Part shown: positions 16,391 through 24,674 of the stretch, one piece after another
How positions within the stretch are numbered: position 1 is the stretch's first letter
Layout: the number at the start of each line of letters is the position of its first letter
Source of the DNA: DSCS01 sp035391585
GTDB lineage: Bacteria; Macinerneyibacteriota; Macinerneyibacteria; Macinerneyibacteriales; DSCS01
Length of the DNA stretch: 64,000 nucleotides
Direction of reading: 5' to 3'
Assembly (NCBI GenBank): GCA_964574875.1
Contig: CAZNOX010000004.1
Coordinates: 1-64,000, forward strand
Notes under the pieces: generated by a model
What the model was told of the DNA's origin: nothing
The model's database searches: none
Seen by the model: only the letters and a program-made list of their open reading frames with translations
Made by a program: the position numbers and the translations under genes

Positions 16391-17635
16391 TCACTCTCTC
16401 CGGAAGAGAAGCAGCGTCATGTCATCTGTCTGCTTCCCCTCGGCGAAACGAAAAGCCCGGTCGAACAGGGCCTGGCTGAACAACTCCAGGCTCTCCCCCG
16501 GCCCCATCTCCAGATCTTTGATAAAAGCCTCTTCTCCGTAGAGGTTCTCCCGGCTGTCCATGGATTCGGTGATTCCGTCTGTATAGAGGACCAGAGTCTC
16601 CTTCGAATCGAGCAGAAGGGTATGAAGAGAAAAATCATACTCTTCAAGGATCCCCAGGGGGATGTCGTTGCTTTCCAAAAAACGGACATTGCTCTTTTCC
16701 GAAAGAAGAGCCGGGTAGTTATGTCCGGCATTCACATACTCGATCCTATGGGTCTTTTTATCCAGTTTCCCGAGGATCAGAGTCACAAAGCGCTGGGCTT
16801 CCGTGTCCCGGAAAATCGATGTATTCAGCTGAGTCACGATATCACCCAGGGACATCTTGAAACGGACGGCCGAATGGAGATAGGCGCGCAGTGTACTCAT
16901 GACCAGAGCAGCCGGAGCGCCTTTCCCCGAGACATCCGCGATGACAAACAGGACCTGGTCTTCTCCGAAAGGAAGGACATCGTAATAATCTCCCCCGACA
17001 CTGCGGCAGGCCCGGTACCGGGCCACATAGCGGTATCCTTCGATGGAGATATCATCACGGGGAAGAAGCCTTTCCTGGATCTCTCCTGCGATCCTCAGAT
17101 CAGCCTCCATGCGTTCCTTGTCCAGTGTATCTTTATGCCACATGGCGTTTTTCAGGTTGAGTGCGGCCAGGTCCGCAAATGTCTGCAGAAGTTTCAAGTC
17201 ACGTGAAGAAAAAGCCCCGCCGTCTGTTTTGTTGAGGACTTCGATGAGCCCGATGACCTCTCCGTTGATCCATACGGGGACCCCGATAATGGACTTGGTG
17301 ACAAACTCGCTCTTTTTATCCACCCCCTGGAAAAACCGGGGATCGGCAGAGACATCCTCCACAAGAAGAGGCTTCCTGTTCTGGATGATCCAGCCGGCGA
17401 TCCCTTTATCTGCCGGGAAACGGATCTCCTTGATCTTCTCCCCCTTTTCCCCCGTGGCCACATCGAAATAGAGTTCGTCCTTCTCTTTGTCCAGGAAGAT
17501 CAGGGAACTGGCCTCAGCCTTAAAGACCGCTTTGGCCTGCTCCATGATGACGGCTTTCGTCTTATCGAAGTCCAAAGATGCATTGAGCAGCTTGACCACC
17601 TCAAGAAGTTTTTTGTATCGGCTTTGTTCCGCCAT
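16391..17635 (-). CDS. GAF-domain PP2C (SpoIIE/RsbU-type) serine phosphatase
   Basis: A 414-residue cytoplasmic protein with a GAF sensor at about residues 8-165 (ADKGIAGWIIQNRKPLLVED), a short helical linker (KERMEADLRIAGEIQERLLP), and a PP2C-like catalytic domain. Metal-binding motifs are VGGDYYDVLP, VIADVSGKGAPAAL, LVLYTDGITES and TDDMTLLLF. It should dephosphorylate the STAS protein encoded downstream when its GAF domain senses a signal. The ATG at 17635 is preferred over the GTG one codon earlier, as GGGAGG lies 6 bases upstream. It overlaps the pseudo-synthetase gene by 35 bases. Confidence 0.9.
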   Translation of the reverse strand: MAEQSRYKKLLEVVKLLNASLDFDKTKAVIMEQAKAVFKAEASSLIFLDKEKDELYFDVATGEKGEKIKEIRFPADKGIAGWIIQNRKPLLVEDVSADPRFFQGVDKKSEFVTKSIIGVPVWINGEVIGLIEVLNKTDGGAFSSRDLKLLQTFADLAALNLKNAMWHKDTLDKERMEADLRIAGEIQERLLPRDDISIEGYRYVARYRACRSVGGDYYDVLPFGEDQVLFVIADVSGKGAPAALVMSTLRAYLHSAVRFKMSLGDIVTQLNTSIFRDTEAQRFVTLILGKLDKKTHRIEYVNAGHNYPALLSEKSNVRFLESNDIPLGILEEYDFSLHTLLLDSKETLVLYTDGITESMDSRENLYGEEAFIKDLEMGPGESLELFSQALFDRAFRFAEGKQTDDMTLLLFRRE

Positions 17636-19814
17636 CACGCCCCTCCCTTTCCAATTGTGCTAACAGTCTAATATACCCGTTCATCTTCTCTTTGGCAACC
17701 AGAAGCGTTTTCAGAATCTCTTCCTCCGCTTCGACCACCTGGGGAGCGGCTTTGTTTAAAAACTCGAAATCAAAGAGCCGGCTCCTCTTTTCGAGAATGC
17801 GCTGATTGATCTCTTCCTTCTCCTGCTGAAGCTCTTCCATGCGCAAAGTCACCCGTGATTTATCATAGACCGGAATATAGAGGCTGATCTTATCCAATGT
17901 CATTTTCAGGCTTTTTTTGGGCATCTCTTTGGCTGTTATATACTTGAGTTCTGTGAGGTTCAGGAAACGGGTGACATAGAACATGTTCCGGTTGAGGGTA
18001 TCCTCCAGGCCTCCGCCGGGATTGGCCATCCATATTTCAAGAGGTTCGTCAGGTCCGATATTCAAGATCGATTTCCCGTCCATCACCGTATCGATCAGAT
18101 CCGGGATAAAATGATCCCTCTGGAGGTCTTCGCTGAAGTGATAGTCCTCCCGGTAGGCAGGGATCCCGGATGGAGCCTGGATGGCGGGGGAGAACGGAGC
18201 CAGACAGGTTTTTACGGCAAGATAGACATAGAGGCAGTTCCTGAAGACAGCGGGGTCTTCTTCTGACTGGATCTTTTTGACAAAGGGATAGACACGATCA
18301 TCCAAAAGACCCATGAGTCTCTTCAGGTGATCCAGATAACCGAAGAGATCCCCCTTTTCAAGAGATTCTGTGGCCCTGAGGATAAACTCCTCCAGGGCGG
18401 TGAGGATCAATTTGTCAATATAAAAATCGGTCCTGATGTCCACCTCATCCATGGAGCCTTTCATCCGCCGGGAAAAGAGCCGGTCCCAACGGTTCAGAAA
18501 AGAAAGGATCATCTTGTCTGTGAGTCCTGTTTCTTTGTGAAGGTCCCCGTCAAGAAAGGCCAGTGGAGAGATATCGGGAAACGATTCCGGCAGGATCCCG
18601 TCTCCGGCCCCCTGCCTGTATTCCAGGCCTATGGTCTTCCCGGGGTCTCCCTTTTGCCGGGGCGCAAGAATCTTTTGAAAAAAAAGAAGCCGTTCAGAGA
18701 CAAAATCTTTCTCTTCGGCATGCAGAAGCAGAAAACGGACAGGCTTACGCCAGAGAAGCGGCAGGAGAAGGTTTCTCAGACGGTCATTAAAGAGAGCGGT
18801 CTCCTTTTTTGTGGGTTTTGAGCACCTGGGGCACACCGGTTCCTCATCAAAGAGTGTTCCGCAGTGAGGGCATTGACGATATTCTATCCTCACCGGGGCC
18901 GGGTGGGAATCGGGCCATCCTTTATGAGACGTCAGGATGAGCGGCCCTGTTTTCGGCCGTTCTGACGTGACCTGTTCCATGGCATCCTCAGAGACAGAGA
19001 GGTGTTCGGCCAGGAGGTTATCGGCCATCTCATGACAGTGCCTGCAGCGGACCACCTCGATCTCCTGCTCAAGGGATTGGGCGAGAGCTCCGTAAGTGTT
19101 GAGATCAGCAAGAAGCCGTTCAGGATCGTTTTTGTAGAGGGAGAGAAGACGGGCCCGGTTTTCAGCTTCGGGATCCTCTTCCCCGCTGCTCCCCAGAGTG
19201 AAGAAACGGGTATAGTATTCCGGGCGGGAGATGTCATCCACTTTCAGGATGGGGACATGATGTCCGAGGATCGGGACGATCCCTTTTTTATCAGCATACT
19301 TCTCCATGTTCCGGACTCCGAGAGCTCTGACATTCAAAAGAGAGAGGGGATCTGTGACAGAAAAGGTCAGAGGGTCGGCAAGGGACGTGATATTCATCCT
19401 CAATGTGGTGATATGATGTTTCTCTCTGGAAAAATCCACTTCATAAGTCTCCAGGACCCGGTCACAACCAGGGCAGAAATAGCCTTTGACCAGCCCTTTC
19501 CGAGCCAGACGCCGCCTGAAGACCTCTTTCATGAGACGCCTGACAAACTCATTCCGTGTCTCTCTGTCCAGGGGAAGGGAGAGCTCTTCGAAGGAGATGT
19601 CGAGGATGGACGCCAGTTTTTTTTTCAAAGCGGCTTTCTGGCTGTTTCTGCAAAGGATCAGGTCATAGAAGGCCGGGGCGTCATCCAGGAGAGCCTGAAA
19701 AGCCTTGTGAAGAAAGTTTCCGTAGATCATGGGATAGAGGTCCCGGGCAGCCAGGCGCCGATGGGTGACCGGCGTGTAATAGATCATGCTGTCTCGTTTA
19801 TCCTTTTCACTCAT
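17601..19814 (-). CDS. Degenerate valyl-tRNA-synthetase-like protein (class I aaRS paralogue)
   Basis: A 737-residue protein without the intact catalytic signatures of a class I synthetase but with the layout of ValRS. A weak HIGH-region relic is at PVTHRRLAARDLYPMIYG (about 15-32). CPGC near 113 precedes VDFSREKHHITTLRMNI, followed by an editing-like stretch ending ILGHHVPILKVDD near 190. Extra cysteine pairs are CRHC near 258, CPHC near 316 and CPRC near 328. The C-terminus has the ValRS tRNA-arm pattern: EINQRILEKRSRLFDFEFLN, then KAAPQVVEAEEEILKTL near 690. No KMSKS is seen. It overlaps its neighbours at both ends. It is probably non-aminoacylating; its role is unknown. Confidence 0.62.
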   Translation of the reverse strand: MSEKDKRDSMIYYTPVTHRRLAARDLYPMIYGNFLHKAFQALLDDAPAFYDLILCRNSQKAALKKKLASILDISFEELSLPLDRETRNEFVRRLMKEVFRRRLARKGLVKGYFCPGCDRVLETYEVDFSREKHHITTLRMNITSLADPLTFSVTDPLSLLNVRALGVRNMEKYADKKGIVPILGHHVPILKVDDISRPEYYTRFFTLGSSGEEDPEAENRARLLSLYKNDPERLLADLNTYGALAQSLEQEIEVVRCRHCHEMADNLLAEHLSVSEDAMEQVTSERPKTGPLILTSHKGWPDSHPAPVRIEYRQCPHCGTLFDEEPVCPRCSKPTKKETALFNDRLRNLLLPLLWRKPVRFLLLHAEEKDFVSERLLFFQKILAPRQKGDPGKTIGLEYRQGAGDGILPESFPDISPLAFLDGDLHKETGLTDKMILSFLNRWDRLFSRRMKGSMDEVDIRTDFYIDKLILTALEEFILRATESLEKGDLFGYLDHLKRLMGLLDDRVYPFVKKIQSEEDPAVFRNCLYVYLAVKTCLAPFSPAIQAPSGIPAYREDYHFSEDLQRDHFIPDLIDTVMDGKSILNIGPDEPLEIWMANPGGGLEDTLNRNMFYVTRFLNLTELKYITAKEMPKKSLKMTLDKISLYIPVYDKSRVTLRMEELQQEKEEINQRILEKRSRLFDFEFLNKAAPQVVEAEEEILKTLLVAKEKMNGYIRLLAQLEREGRDGGTKPIQKTS

Positions 19815-20365
19815 CCGGACCCTTTTTCCGAAAAAACCTCAGCTGTAAAGGTATAGATTTCTGTTTCAGGCCGGAAGGCCGCTTCAGGAGACAATCCCGC
19901 TTTTAAACACGTATGAGTGATGAATTGATCCCGGTCCCAATGATTCTCCGTAGCCACCTGAGGGAGAAGAAGGCCCGACCGGACGCCTTTTCTGATCACC
20001 AGGCCGTGATACCCGGCCCGGATCTGACTCAGGTCCGTCACACGGGACAGGGGGGAAAGGAGAGAGATCTCGATGGTCACGGAATCGAGTTCTTCAGGGC
20101 AAAGCCCGGGAAACCGGGGGTCGTGGAAAGCAGCTTCCCTGGCTAAAGTGACCACAGCCTCTTTCAGAGGTTCCACCCCCGTGATAAAGCCGATACAGCC
20201 TCTCAAACCGTATTCTCCGGTGAGAGTGACAAAAAGGCCGCTCTTTTCGCTGAAAACGGAATCGTTCAGGGGGTCTATCCCGACCCCGGGGTCAAAGACA
20301 GACGCGATCCCCTGCCGCGCCCGTCTAAGCAGGGCTTGTTTTTGACCGTCCCTCAGTGTCAGCAT
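19811..20365 (-). CDS. amrA: AMMECR1-domain protein (AmmeMemoRadiSam protein A)
   Basis: A 184-residue AMMECR1 family protein. The family signature LRGCIGFITGVEPLKEAV lies near residue 54, followed by AAFHDPRFPGLCPEELDSV and the C-terminal QVATENHWDRDQFITHTC. The start at 20365 follows a G-rich site; a longer frame upstream lies in the preceding gene, which this gene overlaps by about 40 bases. Many genomes encode it beside a Memo protein and a radical-SAM enzyme. Here the Memo gene is 7.5 kb away and no radical-SAM gene is in the window. The biochemical role is not settled. Confidence 0.88.
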   Translation of the reverse strand: MLTLRDGQKQALLRRARQGIASVFDPGVGIDPLNDSVFSEKSGLFVTLTGEYGLRGCIGFITGVEPLKEAVVTLAREAAFHDPRFPGLCPEELDSVTIEISLLSPLSRVTDLSQIRAGYHGLVIRKGVRSGLLLPQVATENHWDRDQFITHTCLKAGLSPEAAFRPETEIYTFTAEVFSEKGSG

Positions 20366-21326
20366 GCCCGGCCCCCCTCTTTGATTTCCGGTGTATGAAA
20401 AAGACCACCAGGGCCCACAGGAAAAGAGCAATAATGACAAAATTCATGATGACGCCCAGGTAGAGGTACTTCTTTTTATAATTGAAGAGATGTTCATGTT
20501 CTTTTTTGAAGGCTTCGTTTCCAAAGCGGCACATATATTTATGGTCAGGGGCAAAGACATCGATGATCCCCTTGGCATTATCGCTGACAAAAAAGTAACC
20601 GTTGTATGTTGCCAGGACTGCGGGGAGATAGTATTTGGACGGAGCTGTCAGAAGCACCTCGTCTTCTCCGTCATAGACATAGTAACGAGCAGAAAAGAAG
20701 TCCTTGTCGGCAACGAGGAAATGAAGGGCTCCGCCGTGATCCAGACCCTGGATGATGGTTCCGTCCCCGGGAATGCGGTCAAACACCTTCTGCCCCGATC
20801 CGCGGGCTTCATAGATGACGTGGCGGCCCTTTTCCGAATAGTAGAGGTCGCCCTTCCATTGAAAAAGGGCATACGGCCGAACCTGAGTCTGCAGAGTCTC
20901 CAGGAGGTTCCCCCTGGCATCCAGCACCTCGATGGTCTTCTCTTTGGCAGATACACCGTAGATCTTTGATCCTAAAGCCGTGACTGTGGTGTAATGGCCT
21001 GCGGTAAAACTGGATCTCACATTGAACCACGGGTCGTAGACGATAAAACGTCCGGTCTCCCTGCGATAGGTCACAGGGTCGCTTTCACGGAAAAAGAAGG
21101 CATCCGGCCTGTTGCGGAACTGGAAGCCCATGGATTTCTCCCCGTCCAGCGTATAAGCGTTGATGGCCTCTCCTTCGAGGACATAGAGTTTTTCTCCGCT
21201 GAACGCCAGGGAGTCGATCCCGGGAGCTTTCAGAAAACGGTCTTTGGCAATAAAGTTGATGATAACGGCGGCGATGATGAGAAGGATGATGATGAGAGCC
21301 TGTGTATTGAGCCGCTTTTCACTCAT
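20325..21326 (-). CDS. Membrane-anchored propeller-like protein, function unknown
   Basis: A 333-residue protein with an N-terminal transmembrane helix (ALIIILLIIAAVIINFIA) and a second near the C-terminus (YLYLGVIMNFVIIALFLWAL), followed by a basic tail. Between them lie repeated strand-rich units (GEKLYVLEGEAINAYTLDG, GSKIYGVSAKEKTIEVLDA, WKGDLYYSEKGRHVIYEARG) like NHL or PQQ-type propeller blades. This domain probably faces the periplasm. The start is MSEKR, with CGGAG before the ATG. It overlaps both neighbours. No named family is recognised. Confidence 0.78.
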   Translation of the reverse strand: MSEKRLNTQALIIILLIIAAVIINFIAKDRFLKAPGIDSLAFSGEKLYVLEGEAINAYTLDGEKSMGFQFRNRPDAFFFRESDPVTYRRETGRFIVYDPWFNVRSSFTAGHYTTVTALGSKIYGVSAKEKTIEVLDARGNLLETLQTQVRPYALFQWKGDLYYSEKGRHVIYEARGSGQKVFDRIPGDGTIIQGLDHGGALHFLVADKDFFSARYYVYDGEDEVLLTAPSKYYLPAVLATYNGYFFVSDNAKGIIDVFAPDHKYMCRFGNEAFKKEHEHLFNYKKKYLYLGVIMNFVIIALFLWALVVFFIHRKSKRGAGHADTEGRSKTSPA

Positions 21327-21648
21327 CTCCGACACCGAATACTTCTTTGAGAAAATCATTCATAAGGTCTTCACTGTTATCAGAAGGAACCACCTGGGCC
21401 AATTCGTCTTTTTCAGCATTTTTGATGGTGGACATGACCTCTTTATGCTGTTCCACAAGCTTTTCTTCTATCTTCTTTTCAATCTTGTCCGGGTCTCCGT
21501 TGATGATCAGTTTCTTTTTCTTGCTGCCGATAATAGCCCCGTTATCAAAGATCAGGGTGACAATGGTGCTGTTCGACGGCATAAATTCCGTCTGAACATG
21601 GACCTTTCTGTTTTTAAACTCCACATCGCTGTTTCTCCCCTGAATCAT
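21319..21648 (-). CDS. Conserved 109-residue protein, HVQTEF-type
   Basis: A 109-residue cytoplasmic protein of unknown function. It begins MIQGRNSDVEFKNRKVHVQT; similar xGRNSxVxxKxxxFHVQTE openings occur in uncharacterised proteins of several diderm phyla, as I recall. A strand-rich N-terminal half (TIVTLIFDNGAIIGSKKK) is followed by a helical, acidic C-terminus. Two ATGs are close together; 21648 is preferred because AGGAGG is 7 bases upstream, while the other has only 1 base of spacing. It is linked to rimI by a 2-base gap and overlaps the propeller gene by 8. Confidence 0.8.
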   Translation of the reverse strand: MIQGRNSDVEFKNRKVHVQTEFMPSNSTIVTLIFDNGAIIGSKKKKLIINGDPDKIEKKIEEKLVEQHKEVMSTIKNAEKDELAQVVPSDNSEDLMNDFLKEVFGVGDE

Positions 21649-21650
21649 CC

Positions 21651-22136
21651 TCATTCCTCCTTGGCATGTTGGATTATATCATTTTTACGGCCCTTTTCAA
21701 GAGTTAGTTGCATCACCAGGGCGTCCTCACCGGTATCGGTATAATAGTTTTTACGCTGTCCGGCTTCAATAAAGCCCCTGGATCGGTAAAGGGCCCGGGC
21801 CGGGTGGTTACTCACCCTGACCTCAAGCCAGACTGTCAAAGCGCCGCGCTGCCTCATCTTCTCAAGAACCGCATCCAGCAGCACTCCCCCGGCTCCCTGC
21901 CGGCGGAAATCGGGATGAACGGCAAAATCCGCAATATGCCCCTCATCGAAAAGGACCCAGCTGAGACAGAAACCGGCCAGCCGGCCCTCCTGGAATAGTC
22001 CCGTAAAAAACGCATAGCTCTTTTCGAATTCAGCGGCCATCATCTCCCTGGTCCAGGGAAGAGAGAAAGAGGCTCTCTCAATGGACAGGAGCGCATCAAG
22101 GTCCCGTTTATGAAGAGGCCGGATTGTTCTTTTCAT
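21651..22136 (-). CDS. rimI: Ribosomal-protein-alanine N-acetyltransferase
   Basis: A 161-residue GNAT enzyme expected to acetylate the N-terminus of ribosomal protein S18 or similar targets. RPLHKRDLDALLSIERASFS at the N-terminus, DFAVHPDFRRQGAGGVLLDA (acetyl-CoA loop) near 70, and LEVRVSNHPARALYRSRGF near 102 are RimI hallmarks. The ATG at 22136 has GGAG 7 bases upstream. It overlaps tsaB by 29 bases. The tsaE-tsaB-rimI order is a widely conserved cluster, which supports the assignment. Confidence 0.9.
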   Translation of the reverse strand: MKRTIRPLHKRDLDALLSIERASFSLPWTREMMAAEFEKSYAFFTGLFQEGRLAGFCLSWVLFDEGHIADFAVHPDFRRQGAGGVLLDAVLEKMRQRGALTVWLEVRVSNHPARALYRSRGFIEAGQRKNYYTDTGEDALVMQLTLEKGRKNDIIQHAKEE

Positions 22137-22812
22137 AATTGATCTCCGCATCTGAGAGTCTGCAGTAGTCAGGCTCCAGGCTGAGAAGATCGGAGGCTCC
22201 TGCAGTGAGAAACCGGTTGCGCCCCAGCCGCCCCACGGCGAAGGGGTCAGTATGAGTCTCCCGGCCGAGATCCTCCCCGGCTGAGGGAAAAAGAGAGAGG
22301 ACGATCTCCCGGAAGGCCCCGCCTTCTCCCAAAAAAACAGGATCAGGAGTCTTTTCGAGGACATGTCTCAAAAAGCTGCGGGGTTCGTACGATCCCGGGG
22401 GGATGACCTCGGTGAGTCCTGCAGCGGATTTCTGATAAAGAGCCCCGAAGACCTGCCCTTTTCTGGCATCAAAGAGAGGCAGGTAATACCCGTCGCGGAC
22501 GGCATAACCGGCTGCCAGGGCCTCGAGGGCATTGACTCCCACCATGGGGATCCCCGAAGCATAGGAGAGGCTTTTACATATGGTCATTCCGATACGGAGC
22601 CCTGTAAAGGAGCCCGGCCCTCTGACCACGGCCAGAAGTCCTGTCTCTTCAAGACGAAGTCCGCTTTGAGAGAGGAGAAAATGGATCATGGGGAGAAGTT
22701 TTTCGGAATAGGTGGCTTTGACGTTGAAAGAAAGGCTCATGAGGGGATCATTGTCCCGCAGAAGGGCCACACCGCCTAAAAACCGTGAGGTGTCAACAGC
22801 AAGGGTATACAT
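22108..22812 (-). CDS. tsaB: tRNA threonylcarbamoyladenosine biosynthesis protein TsaB
   Basis: A 234-residue ASKHA-fold protein, partner of TsaD in making t6A at position 37 of ANN-decoding tRNAs. MYTLAVDTSRFLGGVALL opens the fold, VVRGPGSFTGLRIGMTICKS near residues 62-80 is the TsaB signature and LPLFDARKGQVFGALY lies near 110. It sits between tsaE and rimI. TsaD itself is not in this window. The 3' end overlaps rimI. Confidence 0.94.
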   Translation of the reverse strand: MYTLAVDTSRFLGGVALLRDNDPLMSLSFNVKATYSEKLLPMIHFLLSQSGLRLEETGLLAVVRGPGSFTGLRIGMTICKSLSYASGIPMVGVNALEALAAGYAVRDGYYLPLFDARKGQVFGALYQKSAAGLTEVIPPGSYEPRSFLRHVLEKTPDPVFLGEGGAFREIVLSLFPSAGEDLGRETHTDPFAVGRLGRNRFLTAGASDLLSLEPDYCRLSDAEINYEKNNPASS

Positions 22813-22815
22813 CGT

Positions 22816-23238
22816 TCACCTTTCAATGATAATCTTCCGTGTCATCTCATCCACAAGAGTAATGGTCACTTTCACAGCGGCGCTCCCGGGGGGGATCTCT
22901 GCCTTTTCCGCCCACTCAATGATGGAAACGGCTCCTTCTTCAAGGTGCTCGTCAAATCCCAATTGAAAGAGCTCTTCGGAGTCCCCGATCCTGTAGAGGT
23001 CAAAGTGGTTCACGGCTCCCTGTGAAGAGGCATAGATGTTGAGCAGGGTAAAGGTGGGAGAGCGGACCTCTTTTTCAGGAATACCGTAAAACCGGGCCAT
23101 CCCCCGGGCAAAGACGCTTTTTCCTGCTCCCAGGTCTCCGAACAGCAGGACGACAGCCCCGAATGAAAGATCCCCGGCCAGAGTCTCCCCCAGGTCCATG
23201 GTCTCTTCAGGTGAGCGGGAGAAGTGGACCTGTGTCAT
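22816..23238 (-). CDS. tsaE: tRNA threonylcarbamoyladenosine biosynthesis ATPase TsaE
   Basis: A 140-residue P-loop ATPase required for cycling the TsaBD complex in t6A synthesis. Walker A is GDLGAGKSVFARGMARF near residue 34; SPTFTLLNIYASSQGAVNHF with the following DLYRIGDSEEL near 60-85, and SIIEWAEKAEIPPGSAAVKV near 103 are family features. It begins within the 3' end of the upstream secreted-protein gene (4-base overlap) and ends 3 bases before tsaB. Confidence 0.94.
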   Translation of the reverse strand: MTQVHFSRSPEETMDLGETLAGDLSFGAVVLLFGDLGAGKSVFARGMARFYGIPEKEVRSPTFTLLNIYASSQGAVNHFDLYRIGDSEELFQLGFDEHLEEGAVSIIEWAEKAEIPPGSAAVKVTITLVDEMTRKIIIER

Positions 23239-24674
23239 GGGATGAGATTCATTCCTTGAGAGGTGACAGCCAGGATGCGGCCGTCAAAGAGGAAGAGCTT
23301 TCCGACCTGTGAAGAGCAGAGGCCGTCTTCGTCAGTCATGACAGAAAAGCGCTCTGTATCCAGGTCGATGATGTAAAGCCCGGTCTCCGTAGCTGCATAG
23401 AGTCTTCCCTCATGGATAAGAAGGTCTGAAGCTCCTTCCCTGAGAGACTTGACCACACCCGATTCATGAGAGGCGATATCAACCCACATGATCCCCATAT
23501 TCCCCCCGATATAGAGCCGTGTCCCCTGCCGTGTCATGCAGTTGAGAAAATCGCTGTGCAGGGATGAGGCTGTGAGCCTCTGAAGGATTGTCCCGTCTTT
23601 TGCGGCCAGAACCAGGCGGTCTCTGTGTAAAAGGATGAGTATCCCGTCTGCGATATCAAACTCACTGACATTAAAAAAGTCGATTCCGCGGATATCCCTG
23701 ACCTGACGGGGATGATCCGTATTCAAAATATTGACCCCGTATTTTGTCAAAAGAAAAAGGTCGTTCCCCTCTGAACAAAGAGAGATGACGTCATTATCCA
23801 GAAGGCCCGCATCCATCTTGACCCATGTCCGAAAGGCCCTGTCGGCATAAGCTCCCACACCGTTGCTCCCGGTGGCGATCCAGAGCCGCCCCCCGGCCAT
23901 GGCTGCATCATTCACGTTGCCGGCCAGTTCCGGAACACGTTCAAAGGAGAACGAACCCTGTTGAAAATGGTTGAGATACTCCCCTGAAAGCCAGTAGCCG
24001 CCCTTTCCGTCGGGCACAACGCTTTTCAGGACGTGCCCGAACAGCGCTCCGTTGTCATCCTCAGCTGCAGCAGACAAGGAGGAAAAGGATGCCAGATACC
24101 CTTCGCGAGTGATGAGGACCCCGTCTCCCCCGGGAAGGATGGCAAAATCGATGACATCCAGAGGACGTCCCGTATCCGGGTCAAGGGGAGGAAAATCCGG
24201 AGAACCCCGGTGGATGGGATTCACCGGGACCTGGAGTCCCCGGGTCATCTCAAAACGGTCCATCAGCCAGGTCAAACCGCCCGAGCGGGTCTTAAAAGAG
24301 ATCCTCCGGGCATCATATCCCCACTCCAGGACAGGGCCTGCAGCGTCGCCGATTCTTTCCCAGGAGTCATCAGGCCGTCTCCTGTAGATCCCCAGGTCTG
24401 TCAAGACAAGGATTTCACTCAGCTCTTCTGCTGCAGCCACCATCTGGATCTGATGTCCTTCTAAAAGTGTCCCCTGACTTCCGGAATAGTGAAAAGAGGA
24501 GTCGGCTCCCTGGAAGATGATGAGCCCGTTATCCGTCCCGCAAAAGATGTTGAACCCGTCTGAAGCCACGTCCGTCGCCTTCTCATAGGAGATGAAGGAA
24601 CGGGCCTCCCGGGCTGGGGAGAGAAGAGACGTCAGGAGAAGGAGCAGTGCAGAAAGCAGCCATCTTCGAACCAT
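23235..24674 (-). CDS. Secreted propeller-like protein, function unknown
   Basis: A 479-residue predicted periplasmic protein. An N-terminal signal peptide (RRWLLSALLLLLTSLLS followed by PAREA) precedes repeated strand-rich units resembling two-component-regulator or PQQ propeller blades (IFCGTDNGLIIFQGADSSFH, LVLTDLGIYRRRPDDSW, RLWIATGSNGVGAY, LYAATETGLYIIDLD). Such propellers usually bind ligands or proteins. It overlaps mntP by 1 base and tsaE by 4, so it is embedded in the housekeeping cluster. It has no DNA-binding or kinase domain. Function unknown. Confidence 0.8.
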   Translation of the reverse strand: MVRRWLLSALLLLLTSLLSPAREARSFISYEKATDVASDGFNIFCGTDNGLIIFQGADSSFHYSGSQGTLLEGHQIQMVAAAEELSEILVLTDLGIYRRRPDDSWERIGDAAGPVLEWGYDARRISFKTRSGGLTWLMDRFEMTRGLQVPVNPIHRGSPDFPPLDPDTGRPLDVIDFAILPGGDGVLITREGYLASFSSLSAAAEDDNGALFGHVLKSVVPDGKGGYWLSGEYLNHFQQGSFSFERVPELAGNVNDAAMAGGRLWIATGSNGVGAYADRAFRTWVKMDAGLLDNDVISLCSEGNDLFLLTKYGVNILNTDHPRQVRDIRGIDFFNVSEFDIADGILILLHRDRLVLAAKDGTILQRLTASSLHSDFLNCMTRQGTRLYIGGNMGIMWVDIASHESGVVKSLREGASDLLIHEGRLYAATETGLYIIDLDTERFSVMTDEDGLCSSQVGKLFLFDGRILAVTSQGMNLIP

